The translations under genes were made by a program, and so were the position numbers. Positions 7,732 through 15,905 of a DNA stretch of 42,258 bases are shown piece after piece. Source of the DNA: an uncultured Collinsella sp. (GTDB taxonomy: Bacteria > Actinomycetota > Coriobacteriia > Coriobacteriales > Coriobacteriaceae); the NCBI GenBank assembly GCA_947507155.1, contig CANNOC010000020.1, positions 1 to 42,258 on the forward strand, in the 5' to 3' direction. The number at the start of each line of letters is the position of its first letter. Position 1 is the first letter of the stretch. A model generated the notes under the pieces. The model saw nothing but the letters and a program-made list of their open reading frames with translations, had not been told where the DNA came from and did no database searches.

Positions 7732-9885
7732 TTACTGAACTTTGCTGGCGAACTCGAGGTATTGCATGCGCTGCAGCTTGTCGATCGTCGAGGCGTATGG
7801 GCTGTCTTCAGATCCCAAGTCGTAGCGCAGCCCGTCGGCACCAATATAGCCGGCGACATTGATGGTGGGCACATCTGACCTTGTTGCAAGCAGGGCCTTT
7901 TGATAGTCAGTGAGCGGGGCGCCGATCTTATTAAGGGTAATAGCTGCAATCTCGTTTGCCCCGACGGTGTCGTAGACGTTGAGCTCGGTATTGCCGGCGA
8001 TTTCATAGTTAGCCCAGACGAAATAGGTCGACTGATAGATACGGAAAGCGTGGCTTGCCGTATCTTCCTGAGGGTACAGCTCGTCGTTGAGAGTCGTTGC
8101 GGCGCTTGGCTGATGGTCGCCAAAAAAGACAAGAACAACCGGTCTGCCGATATTGCGGAGCTCGTTGATAAAGTACTCGAGGTCCCGGTCGGATGCATTG
8201 ATGCAGGTGAGATAGGTATTGAGCGCGCTATTGGCGCCCTCGCTGGCTCCCTCGACCCAATAGTTTGTCAGCTCTTCGACGGGAACGGTGCCATAGTCGT
8301 AGCCGCCGTGATTTTGCATCGTGACGTCAAAGATGAACTGCGGGGCTTCGTCGGTTCTGAGCAGGTCGAGTATCTTGTCGTAGGTGGCGTAGTCGCATAC
8401 GCCGGCATGGTAATAGGGCGCACCTTCGAAATCGCCGATTGATAGAAAGTCTCCAAAACCCAGCTGCTGATAGATTTTATCTCGATGGTAGTTGACGGGG
8501 TTTTGCGGGTGCATAGCGGTAGTGGTATACCCGAGCTCTTTAAGGTCCTTTGCCAGGCTGTTGACGCCATTCATCTGATACAGCTGATAGGGGATTTTGC
8601 CTAATCCGACAAAGGCCGTTGTCGCTCCGGTCAAAAATTCGAATTCGGAGTTCGCCGTTCCGCCACCGGTGACCGAAGCGAGCATGGTGCCGCGAACAAG
8701 TGTGTCGGGAAGCGAGTTGTAGAATGCGGGACCGGTGTACCCGGCCGCCTGGAGCTGCTCAAAGCACGAAAGGTCGCTAAAACTCTCGTTCATGACGGCA
8801 ACAATCGTCGGCTTGATTTCATTGAACTGGGCAACGGCCGCCGCGCGCTGCTCGCTCGAGCCATACGTGCTGTCGTAGGCGGCGGCGAGCTCCTGCTCGA
8901 TGCTCTGCGCCTCATCGGGCGTATAGTCTTCGGGCTTTTCAATGGGCAACTCGTTGACCATTTCGGTGAACGAAGTGATAAAACCCTGAGACGCATACGT
9001 GGTGATGGGCTGCCAACGGTCAAATCCAAAATCCAGCGACTGCTCCAAGTCGATGTTGGAAAAGCCCAAGAGCCCCACAACGGTCACTAGCAGAAAAGCG
9101 CAGAGGTTAGCGGCGATTGCGGGGAAGACATGGGCGGGCGTACGGAGCTTTCGCGGTCGGATAAGCGAAAGAAGCCCCAGGGAAATCTCCAGCAGGGCGA
9201 GTGAGGTTACGATTCCTGCAGTGAAGGTGAACTCATATCCCTCACTTACTTCCATTGCGGTGCCCAATGCCAAAATGTCGCTCGGCAGGATGGCCTCGCC
9301 TTTAAACGTTATGACGAAGTGCTCGGCAATGCCAAGGGTACAACAGACGACGGGCACGAGGGCCATGACTCCTCCATGACGCTGTCCCAGCAAATAAAGG
9401 GAGAGCAGAACCGTCGCGAGCAGCCCAACGGAAAACCCGAATGAGTTGGCGGGAATGCGATAGAACGTTTCGTTGCAGGCAATTTCGAGTGAAACGAACG
9501 AGAGCGCTGAAACAGCGGCGACGACAAGGATGTCGCGGCAAATACAGGCAACCGTTCCCGTCGCAAGATCGGTTTGGTCGATAAGTCCCGAAACCAAGGG
9601 CTCGACAAGAAGTATGACGGCGGCAGCACCGAGCGCCGAATAAGAAAGGACCCATAGGGAACAGTCCTCATTTACGAGCAATTGATTCGTAATCCATGCA
9701 GCTACCATGCCGAGCGGGATGAGGAGCATCGCGCACCAAAAGACGCGGGCAATGGGTGGTTTTTCGTTGTGTTTGATTGAAAAATACACGCGCACGACGA
9801 CGGCGGCCACGATAAGGACGGCGATGAATATGGGCAGATTGGCCATGCCACTCGAAGTGATTTCAAGGGGGATATCTTCGGTCAT
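7732..9885 (-). CDS. LTA synthase family membrane sulfatase-fold enzyme
   Basis: The 717-residue protein combines an N-terminal membrane part with an extracellular alkaline-phosphatase-fold domain of the LtaS/MdoB type. These enzymes move glycerol-phosphate groups from phosphatidylglycerol onto glycolipids or glycans. About eight hydrophobic segments are visible between residues 17 and 277. The active-site pattern is complete: Glu367 (NESF), Thr410 as nucleophile (GGGTANSEF), His526 (NHGG) and Asp590-His591 (GDHQ), matching the Glu, Thr, Asp-His metal site of S. aureus LtaS. LtaS has five membrane spans, so this is a larger-anchor variant. The ATG at 9885 follows AGAGGA by 7 bp. The gene is divergent from uvrA. 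Whether it makes a teichoic acid or modifies a glycan cannot be told from sequence. Confidence 0.85.
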   Translation of the reverse strand: MTEDIPLEITSSGMANLPIFIAVLIVAAVVVRVYFSIKHNEKPPIARVFWCAMLLIPLGMVAAWITNQLLVNEDCSLWVLSYSALGAAAVILLVEPLVSGLIDQTDLATGTVACICRDILVVAAVSALSFVSLEIACNETFYRIPANSFGFSVGLLATVLLSLYLLGQRHGGVMALVPVVCCTLGIAEHFVITFKGEAILPSDILALGTAMEVSEGYEFTFTAGIVTSLALLEISLGLLSLIRPRKLRTPAHVFPAIAANLCAFLLVTVVGLLGFSNIDLEQSLDFGFDRWQPITTYASQGFITSFTEMVNELPIEKPEDYTPDEAQSIEQELAAAYDSTYGSSEQRAAAVAQFNEIKPTIVAVMNESFSDLSCFEQLQAAGYTGPAFYNSLPDTLVRGTMLASVTGGGTANSEFEFLTGATTAFVGLGKIPYQLYQMNGVNSLAKDLKELGYTTTAMHPQNPVNYHRDKIYQQLGFGDFLSIGDFEGAPYYHAGVCDYATYDKILDLLRTDEAPQFIFDVTMQNHGGYDYGTVPVEELTNYWVEGASEGANSALNTYLTCINASDRDLEYFINELRNIGRPVVLVFFGDHQPSAATTLNDELYPQEDTASHAFRIYQSTYFVWANYEIAGNTELNVYDTVGANEIAAITLNKIGAPLTDYQKALLATRSDVPTINVAGYIGADGLRYDLGSEDSPYASTIDKLQRMQYLEFASKVQ

Positions 9886-9922
9886 GGACGTTCCTCTGTT
9901 ACAGCAAATTAAGTTCAGTTTT

Positions 9923-9937
9923 AGATTACTCTAATCT
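9923..9937. promoter_or_regulatory. Inverted repeat in the divergent intergenic region
   Basis: AGATTA (9923-9928) and TAATCT (9932-9937) flank a 3-bp centre, 38 bp from the start of the LTA-synthase-like gene. It is AT-rich and operator-like, but short enough to be chance. Confidence 0.25.
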
Positions 9938-10003
9938 TTCCACGGCATTTCGAGAAACAAAGCACCCGACACGCAAAGCAAAAGGTCTGCGAATCTTGTA
10001 TTA

Positions 10004-10017
10004 CGAACATCTGTGCG
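10004..10017 (+). promoter_or_regulatory. Candidate LexA (SOS) box upstream of uvrA
   Basis: CGAACATCTGTGCG matches the Gram-positive/actinobacterial LexA palindrome CGAAC-N4-GTTCG at 9 of 10 fixed positions. It lies about 62 bp before the uvrA start. A possible -10 (TAAACT, 10030-10035) follows, which would place the box over the -35 region. uvrA is a classic SOS gene, so the location fits. Confidence 0.4.
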
Positions 10018-10078
10018 CGTTGAGTGCGTTAAACTCATCGACAGTGTGATTTGAGGTTATAGGAGGCAAGGAGCTTCC

Positions 10079-12958
10079 ATGTCTGATTCTTCTATCGTTA
10101 TCCGTGGTGCGCGCGAACACAACCTGCGCAATGTCGATGTTTCCATTCCGCGCGACGAGCTCGTGGTCATTACCGGTCTTTCGGGCTCGGGCAAGAGCTC
10201 GCTGGCGTTTGACACGATCTATGCCGAGGGTCAGCGCCGCTACGTGGAGAGCCTGTCGAGTTATGCGCGCCAGTTTTTAGGCCAGATGGACAAGCCCGAT
10301 CTGGACTCGATCGACGGCCTTTCGCCGGCCGTCTCGATCGATCAGAAGACGACGTCCAAGAATCCGCGCTCGACGGTGGGTACTGTAACTGAGATTTATG
10401 ACTACCTTCGCTTGCTTTTTGCACGCGTGGGCACGCCGCACTGTCCCGAGTGCGGTCGCGTTATCGAGCGCCAGACCACCGACCAGGTCGCCGATAAGGT
10501 CCTGGCAGCGGGAGAGGGTCGTCGTGCGTTTGTGCTGGCACCGGTGGTGCGCGGGCGCAAAGGCGAGTACGCAAAATTGTTCGAGGATCTTCGGGCTGAG
10601 GGCTTTAGCCGCGTGCGTGTCGACGGCGAAGTACGCTCGCTCGACGACCCCATCGATCTGGACAAAAAGTTCAAGCACGATATCGAGGTCGTAGTCGACC
10701 GCATCGTGATTCGGGAAAACTCTCTGGGCCGTATCGCCGAGTCGGTTGAACAGGCGACTGCCTTGGCACACGGCAATGTGAACGTGTACATGCTGCCCGA
10801 TCGCGATGCTCCCGAGGGAACCGAGGGCGAGCTGCTGGAGTATTCGTTGGCTCTGGCGTGCCCGGAGCACGGGCATTCCATCGACGACCTACAACCCCGC
10901 GACTTTTCGTTCAACGCGCCCTATGGTGCGTGTCCCGAGTGCGATGGTCTGGGCTTTAAGAAAACGGTCGATGCCGAGGCGCTGATTGAGGACCCGTCGA
11001 AGTCGATTGCCGATGGGGTCTTTGGAAGCCTGTTCGGCAATTCCAACTATTATCCGCAGATTTTTGCTGCGGTCTGCAAACACTTTAAGGTGAGTGCCGA
11101 TACGCCATGGGAGGACCTGCCCCCGCGGGTGCGTCGTGCGTTTTTGGATGGCATGGGCGACAAGAAGATTTCGGTGGACTATCAAAAGCTCGACGGTCGT
11201 CGCAGCCAGTGGGACACCAAGTTTTCGGGCGTGCGCAATATCCTGTACGAGCGCTATACCGAGACGACCAACGAGAACACTAAGGCGCGCCTGGAGAAGT
11301 ACATTCGCGAGGAGCCGTGTTCGAGCTGCCATGGTGCTCGCCTGCGCCCCGAGATGCTCGCCGTCACCGTGGGCGGCAAGTCCATTTATGAGGTTTGCTG
11401 CCTGTCGTGCCGCGAGTCGCTCGAGTTTTTTGAGGACCTTGAGCTCACCGAGCGTCAACAATTCATCGGCGGTCGTATCGTCAAGGAAATCCTGGAACGC
11501 TTGCGTTTTCTGGTTGATGTCGGCCTTGATTATCTGACGCTCGATCGTGCTTCGGCGACGCTTTCCGGCGGTGAGGCGCAACGCATTCGCCTGGCTACGC
11601 AGATCGGTGCGGGCCTCATGGGCGTTCTCTATATTCTGGACGAGCCTTCGATTGGTCTTCACCAGCGCGACAACGAGCGGCTGATTAAGACACTCGAGCG
11701 CCTGCGCGATATCGGCAACACCGTTATCGTCGTTGAACACGATGAGGACACGATTCGCGCTGCCGACTATGTGATCGATATGGGGCCAGGCGCGGGCGTC
11801 AACGGCGGGCACGTGGTCGCCGCGGGAACGCCCGCTGACATCATGGCGTGCCCCGAATCAATGACGGGTGCCTATCTGACCGGCAAGCGAATGATTCGAG
11901 TTCCCAATGAACGCCGCAACCCCGGCCGCGGCTGTCTTAAGATCACGGGCGCCCGCGCTAATAACCTCAAAAACGTTACCGCCAAGATTGAGTTCGGTAC
12001 GCTCACAGTCGTTACCGGTGTTTCGGGATCGGGCAAGAGCTCCCTGGTCACCGATACGATTGCGCCCGCGCTTACGAATGCCATCCATCGTTCGACGCGT
12101 CCTGTGGGGCCGTACAAGAAGATTGAGGGCATTGAGTGCATCGATAAGGTAATCGATATCGACCAGTCACCGATCGGTCGCACGCCGCGTTCGAACCCTG
12201 CGACCTATATTGGCCTTTGGGATGATCTGCGTGCGCTATTTGCAAGCACGCCGGAGTCGAAGGCGCGCGGCTACTCGCCGGGACGTTTCTCCTTTAACGT
12301 AAGCGGAGGTCGCTGCGAGGCGTGCAAGGGCGATGGCCAGATTAAGATCGAGATGCACTTCCTTCCCGATATCTATGTCCCCTGTGAGGTATGTGGCGGC
12401 AAGCGTTATAACCGCGAGACGCTCGAGGTTACCTACCGCGGCAAGACAATCTCGGATGTGCTCGACATGAGTGTCACCGAAGCACTGGCTTTCTTTGGGA
12501 ATATCCCGCAGATTAAGCGCAAACTGCAGACCCTATATGACGTGGGTCTGGGCTACGTGAGCTTGGGTCAGCCCGCTACGACGCTTTCGGGCGGCGAGGC
12601 GCAGCGCGTGAAGCTCGCCAAGGAGCTTCATCGTCGCCAGACAGGCAAGACGTTCTACATTTTGGACGAGCCCACAACCGGCCTCCATTTTGAGGATGTT
12701 CGTCAGCTGCTCGACGTGTTGCAACGCCTGGTCGATGCGGGCAACACGGTTCTGGTGATCGAGCACAACCTTGATGTCATCAAGGTTGCCGACCGCCTGA
12801 TCGATATGGGCCCCGAGGGCGGCAATGGCGGCGGAACCGTCGTGGTCTCAGGCACGCCGGAGCAAGTCGCGGCATGTTCGCAGAGCTACACGGGCAAGTT
12901 CTTGGCGCCGTTGCTCAAGCGTGACCGTGAGCGTCAGGCGCAGCTCGACGCACAGTAA
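10079..12958 (+). CDS. uvrA: UvrABC excinuclease subunit A
   Basis: UvrA is the dimeric ABC-type ATPase that first detects bulky DNA lesions and loads UvrB. The 959-residue product has two ATPase modules: Walker A GLSGSGKSS (33-41) with LSGGEAQRIRLA, and a second Walker A GVSGSGKSS near residue 647 with LSGGEAQRVKLA. Zinc-binding cysteine pairs are visible as CPECG, CSSC...G and the pair CEACKGDGQ / CEVCGGKRYN, which matches the C-terminal zinc module needed for DNA binding. Length is normal. AAGGAG lies 5 bp before the ATG. It has its own upstream region with a candidate LexA box and a downstream hairpin, so it is probably monocistronic. Confidence 0.98.
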   Translation: MSDSSIVIRGAREHNLRNVDVSIPRDELVVITGLSGSGKSSLAFDTIYAEGQRRYVESLSSYARQFLGQMDKPDLDSIDGLSPAVSIDQKTTSKNPRSTVGTVTEIYDYLRLLFARVGTPHCPECGRVIERQTTDQVADKVLAAGEGRRAFVLAPVVRGRKGEYAKLFEDLRAEGFSRVRVDGEVRSLDDPIDLDKKFKHDIEVVVDRIVIRENSLGRIAESVEQATALAHGNVNVYMLPDRDAPEGTEGELLEYSLALACPEHGHSIDDLQPRDFSFNAPYGACPECDGLGFKKTVDAEALIEDPSKSIADGVFGSLFGNSNYYPQIFAAVCKHFKVSADTPWEDLPPRVRRAFLDGMGDKKISVDYQKLDGRRSQWDTKFSGVRNILYERYTETTNENTKARLEKYIREEPCSSCHGARLRPEMLAVTVGGKSIYEVCCLSCRESLEFFEDLELTERQQFIGGRIVKEILERLRFLVDVGLDYLTLDRASATLSGGEAQRIRLATQIGAGLMGVLYILDEPSIGLHQRDNERLIKTLERLRDIGNTVIVVEHDEDTIRAADYVIDMGPGAGVNGGHVVAAGTPADIMACPESMTGAYLTGKRMIRVPNERRNPGRGCLKITGARANNLKNVTAKIEFGTLTVVTGVSGSGKSSLVTDTIAPALTNAIHRSTRPVGPYKKIEGIECIDKVIDIDQSPIGRTPRSNPATYIGLWDDLRALFASTPESKARGYSPGRFSFNVSGGRCEACKGDGQIKIEMHFLPDIYVPCEVCGGKRYNRETLEVTYRGKTISDVLDMSVTEALAFFGNIPQIKRKLQTLYDVGLGYVSLGQPATTLSGGEAQRVKLAKELHRRQTGKTFYILDEPTTGLHFEDVRQLLDVLQRLVDAGNTVLVIEHNLDVIKVADRLIDMGPEGGNGGGTVVVSGTPEQVAACSQSYTGKFLAPLLKRDRERQAQLDAQ

Positions 12959-12978
12959 AGAGATGTTGTAGCACCGAC

Positions 12979-13015
12979 GCGCCACCGATTCCTTCTGATT
13001 CGGTGGCGCTTCTGT
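12979..13015 (+). terminator. Likely terminator of uvrA
   Basis: A perfect 10-bp stem (12979-12988 with 13000-13009) with an 11-nt loop is followed by TTCTGTGT, a poor U-tract. It lies 20 bp after the uvrA stop. Confidence 0.6.
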
Positions 13016-13048
13016 GTGTCGAGATGGCATATGCGGCGGAATTGGCCC

Positions 13049-13054
13049 TATACT
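13049..13054 (+). promoter_or_regulatory. Possible -10 element for the ybaK-murJ-uvrC operon
   Basis: TATACT lies 38 bp before the ybaK start and downstream of the uvrA terminator. The -35 region (about 13026-13031) does not resemble the consensus. Confidence 0.35.
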
Positions 13055-13091
13055 TAATCCTTACGTCGCTCTGCGGGGGAAAGGATGTGCC

Positions 13092-13592
13092 ATGGCAAAG
13101 GCTGTTAAGACGTCAAAAACCAATGCGATGCGCGAGCTGGAAAGCGCCGGCATCTCCTATGTTCTCCATACGTACGAAGACGATGGCGACGAATCGTCGG
13201 GGCTGGGCGTCGCGATTTCCGAGCAGCTTGGCGAGGAGCCCGGTCAGGGATTTAAGACCCTGGTCTGCACGACGCCGTCCAACGACCATGTCGTGTGCTG
13301 CATTCCCGTTGCCGACGAGCTCGACCTCAAGGCCGCCGCGCGCGCCGCAGGCGAAAAGTCGCTGACCATGATGCATGTCAAAGATTTGCTTGCCGCGACG
13401 GGGTATGTCCGCGGCGGTTGCAGTCCGGTCGGTATGAAAAAACGCTTCCGGACTCTGATTGATGAGACATGTATCCTTTGGGATACCATTTTTATCTCGG
13501 GCGGCAAGCGCGGCTATCAGCTTGAGCTTGCTCCCGATGACTTAGTTGCATTTTGCGGGGCGACGGTTGCCCCGATCACGAGAGAGGACTGA
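13092..13592 (+). CDS. ybaK: Cys-tRNA(Pro) deacylase, YbaK/EbsC family
   Basis: YbaK-type proteins hydrolyse cysteine that prolyl-tRNA synthetase has wrongly attached to tRNA(Pro), acting in trans during translation quality control. The 166-residue product covers the single YbaK/aaRS-associated domain. Visible family features are SKTNAMRELESAGI...HTYEDDG at the N-terminus, LDLKAAARAAGEKSL in the middle, GYVRGGCSPVGMKKRF, and DDLVAFCGA near the end. The ATG at 13092 is preferred over an in-frame start at 13014 because AAAGGA lies 6 bp before it and homology starts there. It is 3 bp from murJ and probably heads the ybaK-murJ-uvrC operon. Confidence 0.92.
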   Translation: MAKAVKTSKTNAMRELESAGISYVLHTYEDDGDESSGLGVAISEQLGEEPGQGFKTLVCTTPSNDHVVCCIPVADELDLKAAARAAGEKSLTMMHVKDLLAATGYVRGGCSPVGMKKRFRTLIDETCILWDTIFISGGKRGYQLELAPDDLVAFCGATVAPITRED

Positions 13593-13595
13593 GCG

Positions 13596-15899
13596 ATGCC
13601 GCAGGAAGAATCAAAGCGCGGAGCTCACTTTGCAAAAGGGTCGGCTCCTCAGACGCCCGCGCCCGAGGCCGCTTCGTTCGATAACGAGATTCGAAACGCC
13701 TGGTCCGCTGCCGCTGACCCGGGCGAGACGGCCGTGTACTTGCGTGCCGCCGGTGCCGGCACGGCACTTCCCCGTACGGTTCTTTCTTCGGCTCGTCCCG
13801 ATGAGACGGCTGTCTTTTTGGCCGCCGCTCAATCGAGCGCCAGCGTGATGCCGATCGCCTCCGAGGCTCCTCGTGCGCCGCGTCCCGATGAGACGGCGGT
13901 GTTTTTGATGGCAGCCCAGGGAAAGAGCACACCGCAGAGCGCTCCTGCCGCTCGTTCCGCCAAGCCCACGGCTCATGATGATGGCGAACCGCTTCTTTCG
14001 GATGACGAATGGTCGCCGCTTGGTTCGACCGATCCCGTCGAGGGCGTGGCCATCGACGGTGATGACGACTGGGACCCTCTGTCGTTTTCTGCCCGAACCG
14101 TCGCCGCCAATGAAGTTGACACGGTGTTTGGCGACCATGCCATATTCGATGATGATGCCGTATCCGGTAGCAACATGCCGAACAGCGATGACGCCGCACC
14201 TGCTGATGACGCCGTTTTGGTTGACGATCCCTTTGCGATGACCGGCTCCTTTGCCGTCGTGGACGATTTGCCGCCACAAGATGAGGTTTATGAGGACTCT
14301 CAGGACGACGTAGACGATATGGGTTCGTCGGACTACTCCACGGTTGGTCGTTCTGCTGGCCTTATGACCGTGCTGACCATCGTGTCGCGCGTCACCGGGT
14401 TTATCCGCACGTGGGCCATGGCGGCCGCCATCGGCATGTCGCTGCTCTCGTCCTCCTATCAGGTTGCCAACAACCTGCCCAACATGCTCTACGAGCTCGT
14501 GATGGGCGGCATGCTCGTTACGGCGTTTTTGCCGGTGTATATGGGCGTGAGGCGCGAGCAGGGCCGCGAGGCATCGAACGAGTATGTCGGCAATCTGCTC
14601 GGTATTCTGCTTCTGGTGCTGGGCGGCATCTCGCTGCTGGGCACCGTGTTTGCTCCCGGCTTTATTTGGACGCAGTCGTTCCTTTCGGGTAATGGCGACA
14701 GCATGGATACCGCTGCGTTCATGTTCCGCTTCTTTGCTATCCAAATTCTGTTTTATGGCTTGGGCTCGGTGTTCTCGGGTGTTCTCAACGCACACCGCGA
14801 CTACTTCTGGTCGACGTTTGCCCCGGTTCTCAACAATGTCATCGTCATCGCCAGCTTTATGGGCTTTGCTCCCGTGTCTGCACAATTTGGCGAGCGGGTC
14901 GGCATTATCTTGATCGCAGCCGGTACGACCCTCGGCGTCTTTGTCCAGATGGCCTGCCAGATTCCCGCGCTTGGCAAGCATGGCGTGCATCCTCATATCC
15001 ATATCGACTTTAAGGACCCCGCGCTGCGACAGACGATTGCGCTTGGTATCCCGACGCTGCTCGCCACGGTGTGCATGTTTGTCTCGACCTCCATTACCAA
15101 TGCCGCCGCGCTGGTGGTGCAGCCCGAGACCGGCCCTTCCGTCATCGCATATGCGCGCCTGTGGTATACGCTGCCCTATGCGCTGATCGCTGCCTCGCTT
15201 TCGACGGCACTCTATACCGAACTCTCCCACGATGCACAGGAGAAGGATTACGACAGCGTCCGCACGGGCATTTCGCGCGGTGTCGCCCAGATGCTCTTCT
15301 TCCTGATTCCGTTTGCGATGTATCTGATCGTCTTCGCCCGTCCGCTCAACATGATCTACTGCGCCGGCAAGTTCGATGAATCCGGTGTGGCGCTGGTGTC
15401 GGAGTTCCTTATCTATCTGGCACTTTCCCTGCCGCTCTACGGCGTGGTCGTGCTGATGCAGAAGAGCTTTTCGGCCCTGCTCGATATGAAACCTTATAGC
15501 CGCTATTGCCTGTACTCCGCTATCGGTCAGGCCGGTTCGGTGCTGCTGTTTGGCGTGGTGCTGGGCTACGGTATGCCGGCAATTGCGCTTTCGTACGTCG
15601 TTGACTACGTGGTCTTGGTCGGATGCTCACTGTGGTGGCTGCGCCGTCGTCTGCATGGCCTTCAGGTCAAGTCTATCCTGCATGGCGGTTTCTTCGGCCT
15701 ACTGTTCGGTGGCTTGGGCGCTGCCGCGGGCGCCGGCGTCATGTGGGCACTTGAGCACTTTGTCGGAGCGCTTGGCAGCTCGATCCTCATTACCCTGGGC
15801 TACGTTTGTGTCGCAGGCGTCATCTCGCTCGCTGTAACTTTTGGTCTTGCCTTCGTCTTTAAGATGCCCGAGGTCTCGGCGCTGCTTCGTCGCAAGTAG
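13596..15899 (+). CDS. murJ: Lipid II flippase MurJ with long acidic N-terminal extension
   Basis: MurJ (MviN) flips the peptidoglycan precursor lipid II across the membrane. The 767-residue protein has a MurJ core from about residue 247 to the end, beginning GLMTVLTIVSRVTGFIRT and containing NNLPNMLYELVMGG, with about 14 hydrophobic segments. In front is a soluble, disordered-looking region of about 245 residues rich in Asp, Ala, Ser and Pro. It carries three copies of an ETAV(F/Y)L motif with candidate phosphothreonines Thr45, Thr71 and Thr100. AGAGAGGA lies 7 bp before the ATG. Mycobacterial MurJ has extra cytoplasmic domains phosphorylated by PknB and bound by FhaA, but at the C-terminus. 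Here the extra part is N-terminal and has no kinase fold. uvrC follows 6 bp downstream. Confidence 0.93.
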   Translation: MPQEESKRGAHFAKGSAPQTPAPEAASFDNEIRNAWSAAADPGETAVYLRAAGAGTALPRTVLSSARPDETAVFLAAAQSSASVMPIASEAPRAPRPDETAVFLMAAQGKSTPQSAPAARSAKPTAHDDGEPLLSDDEWSPLGSTDPVEGVAIDGDDDWDPLSFSARTVAANEVDTVFGDHAIFDDDAVSGSNMPNSDDAAPADDAVLVDDPFAMTGSFAVVDDLPPQDEVYEDSQDDVDDMGSSDYSTVGRSAGLMTVLTIVSRVTGFIRTWAMAAAIGMSLLSSSYQVANNLPNMLYELVMGGMLVTAFLPVYMGVRREQGREASNEYVGNLLGILLLVLGGISLLGTVFAPGFIWTQSFLSGNGDSMDTAAFMFRFFAIQILFYGLGSVFSGVLNAHRDYFWSTFAPVLNNVIVIASFMGFAPVSAQFGERVGIILIAAGTTLGVFVQMACQIPALGKHGVHPHIHIDFKDPALRQTIALGIPTLLATVCMFVSTSITNAAALVVQPETGPSVIAYARLWYTLPYALIAASLSTALYTELSHDAQEKDYDSVRTGISRGVAQMLFFLIPFAMYLIVFARPLNMIYCAGKFDESGVALVSEFLIYLALSLPLYGVVVLMQKSFSALLDMKPYSRYCLYSAIGQAGSVLLFGVVLGYGMPAIALSYVVDYVVLVGCSLWWLRRRLHGLQVKSILHGGFFGLLFGGLGAAAGAGVMWALEHFVGALGSSILITLGYVCVAGVISLAVTFGLAFVFKMPEVSALLRRK
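13716..13919 (+). repeat. Three copies of a short ETAV(F/Y)L-AA motif inside murJ
   Basis: The copies are encoded at 13716-13751 (DPGETAVYLRAA), 13797-13832 (PDETAVFLAAAQ) and 13884-13919 (PDETAVFLMAAQ), spaced 26 and 29 residues apart. The core is near-invariant while the sequence between copies is not conserved, which suggests selection on the short motif rather than recent tandem duplication. Confidence 0.9.
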
Positions 15900-15905
15900 G
15901 CGCGC

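Noticed and set aside
13596..14335. Kinase-like or enzymatic domain in the MurJ N-terminal extension
   Set aside because: The region is acidic, repetitive and rich in disorder-promoting residues, with no P-loop, HRD or DFG-like motif.
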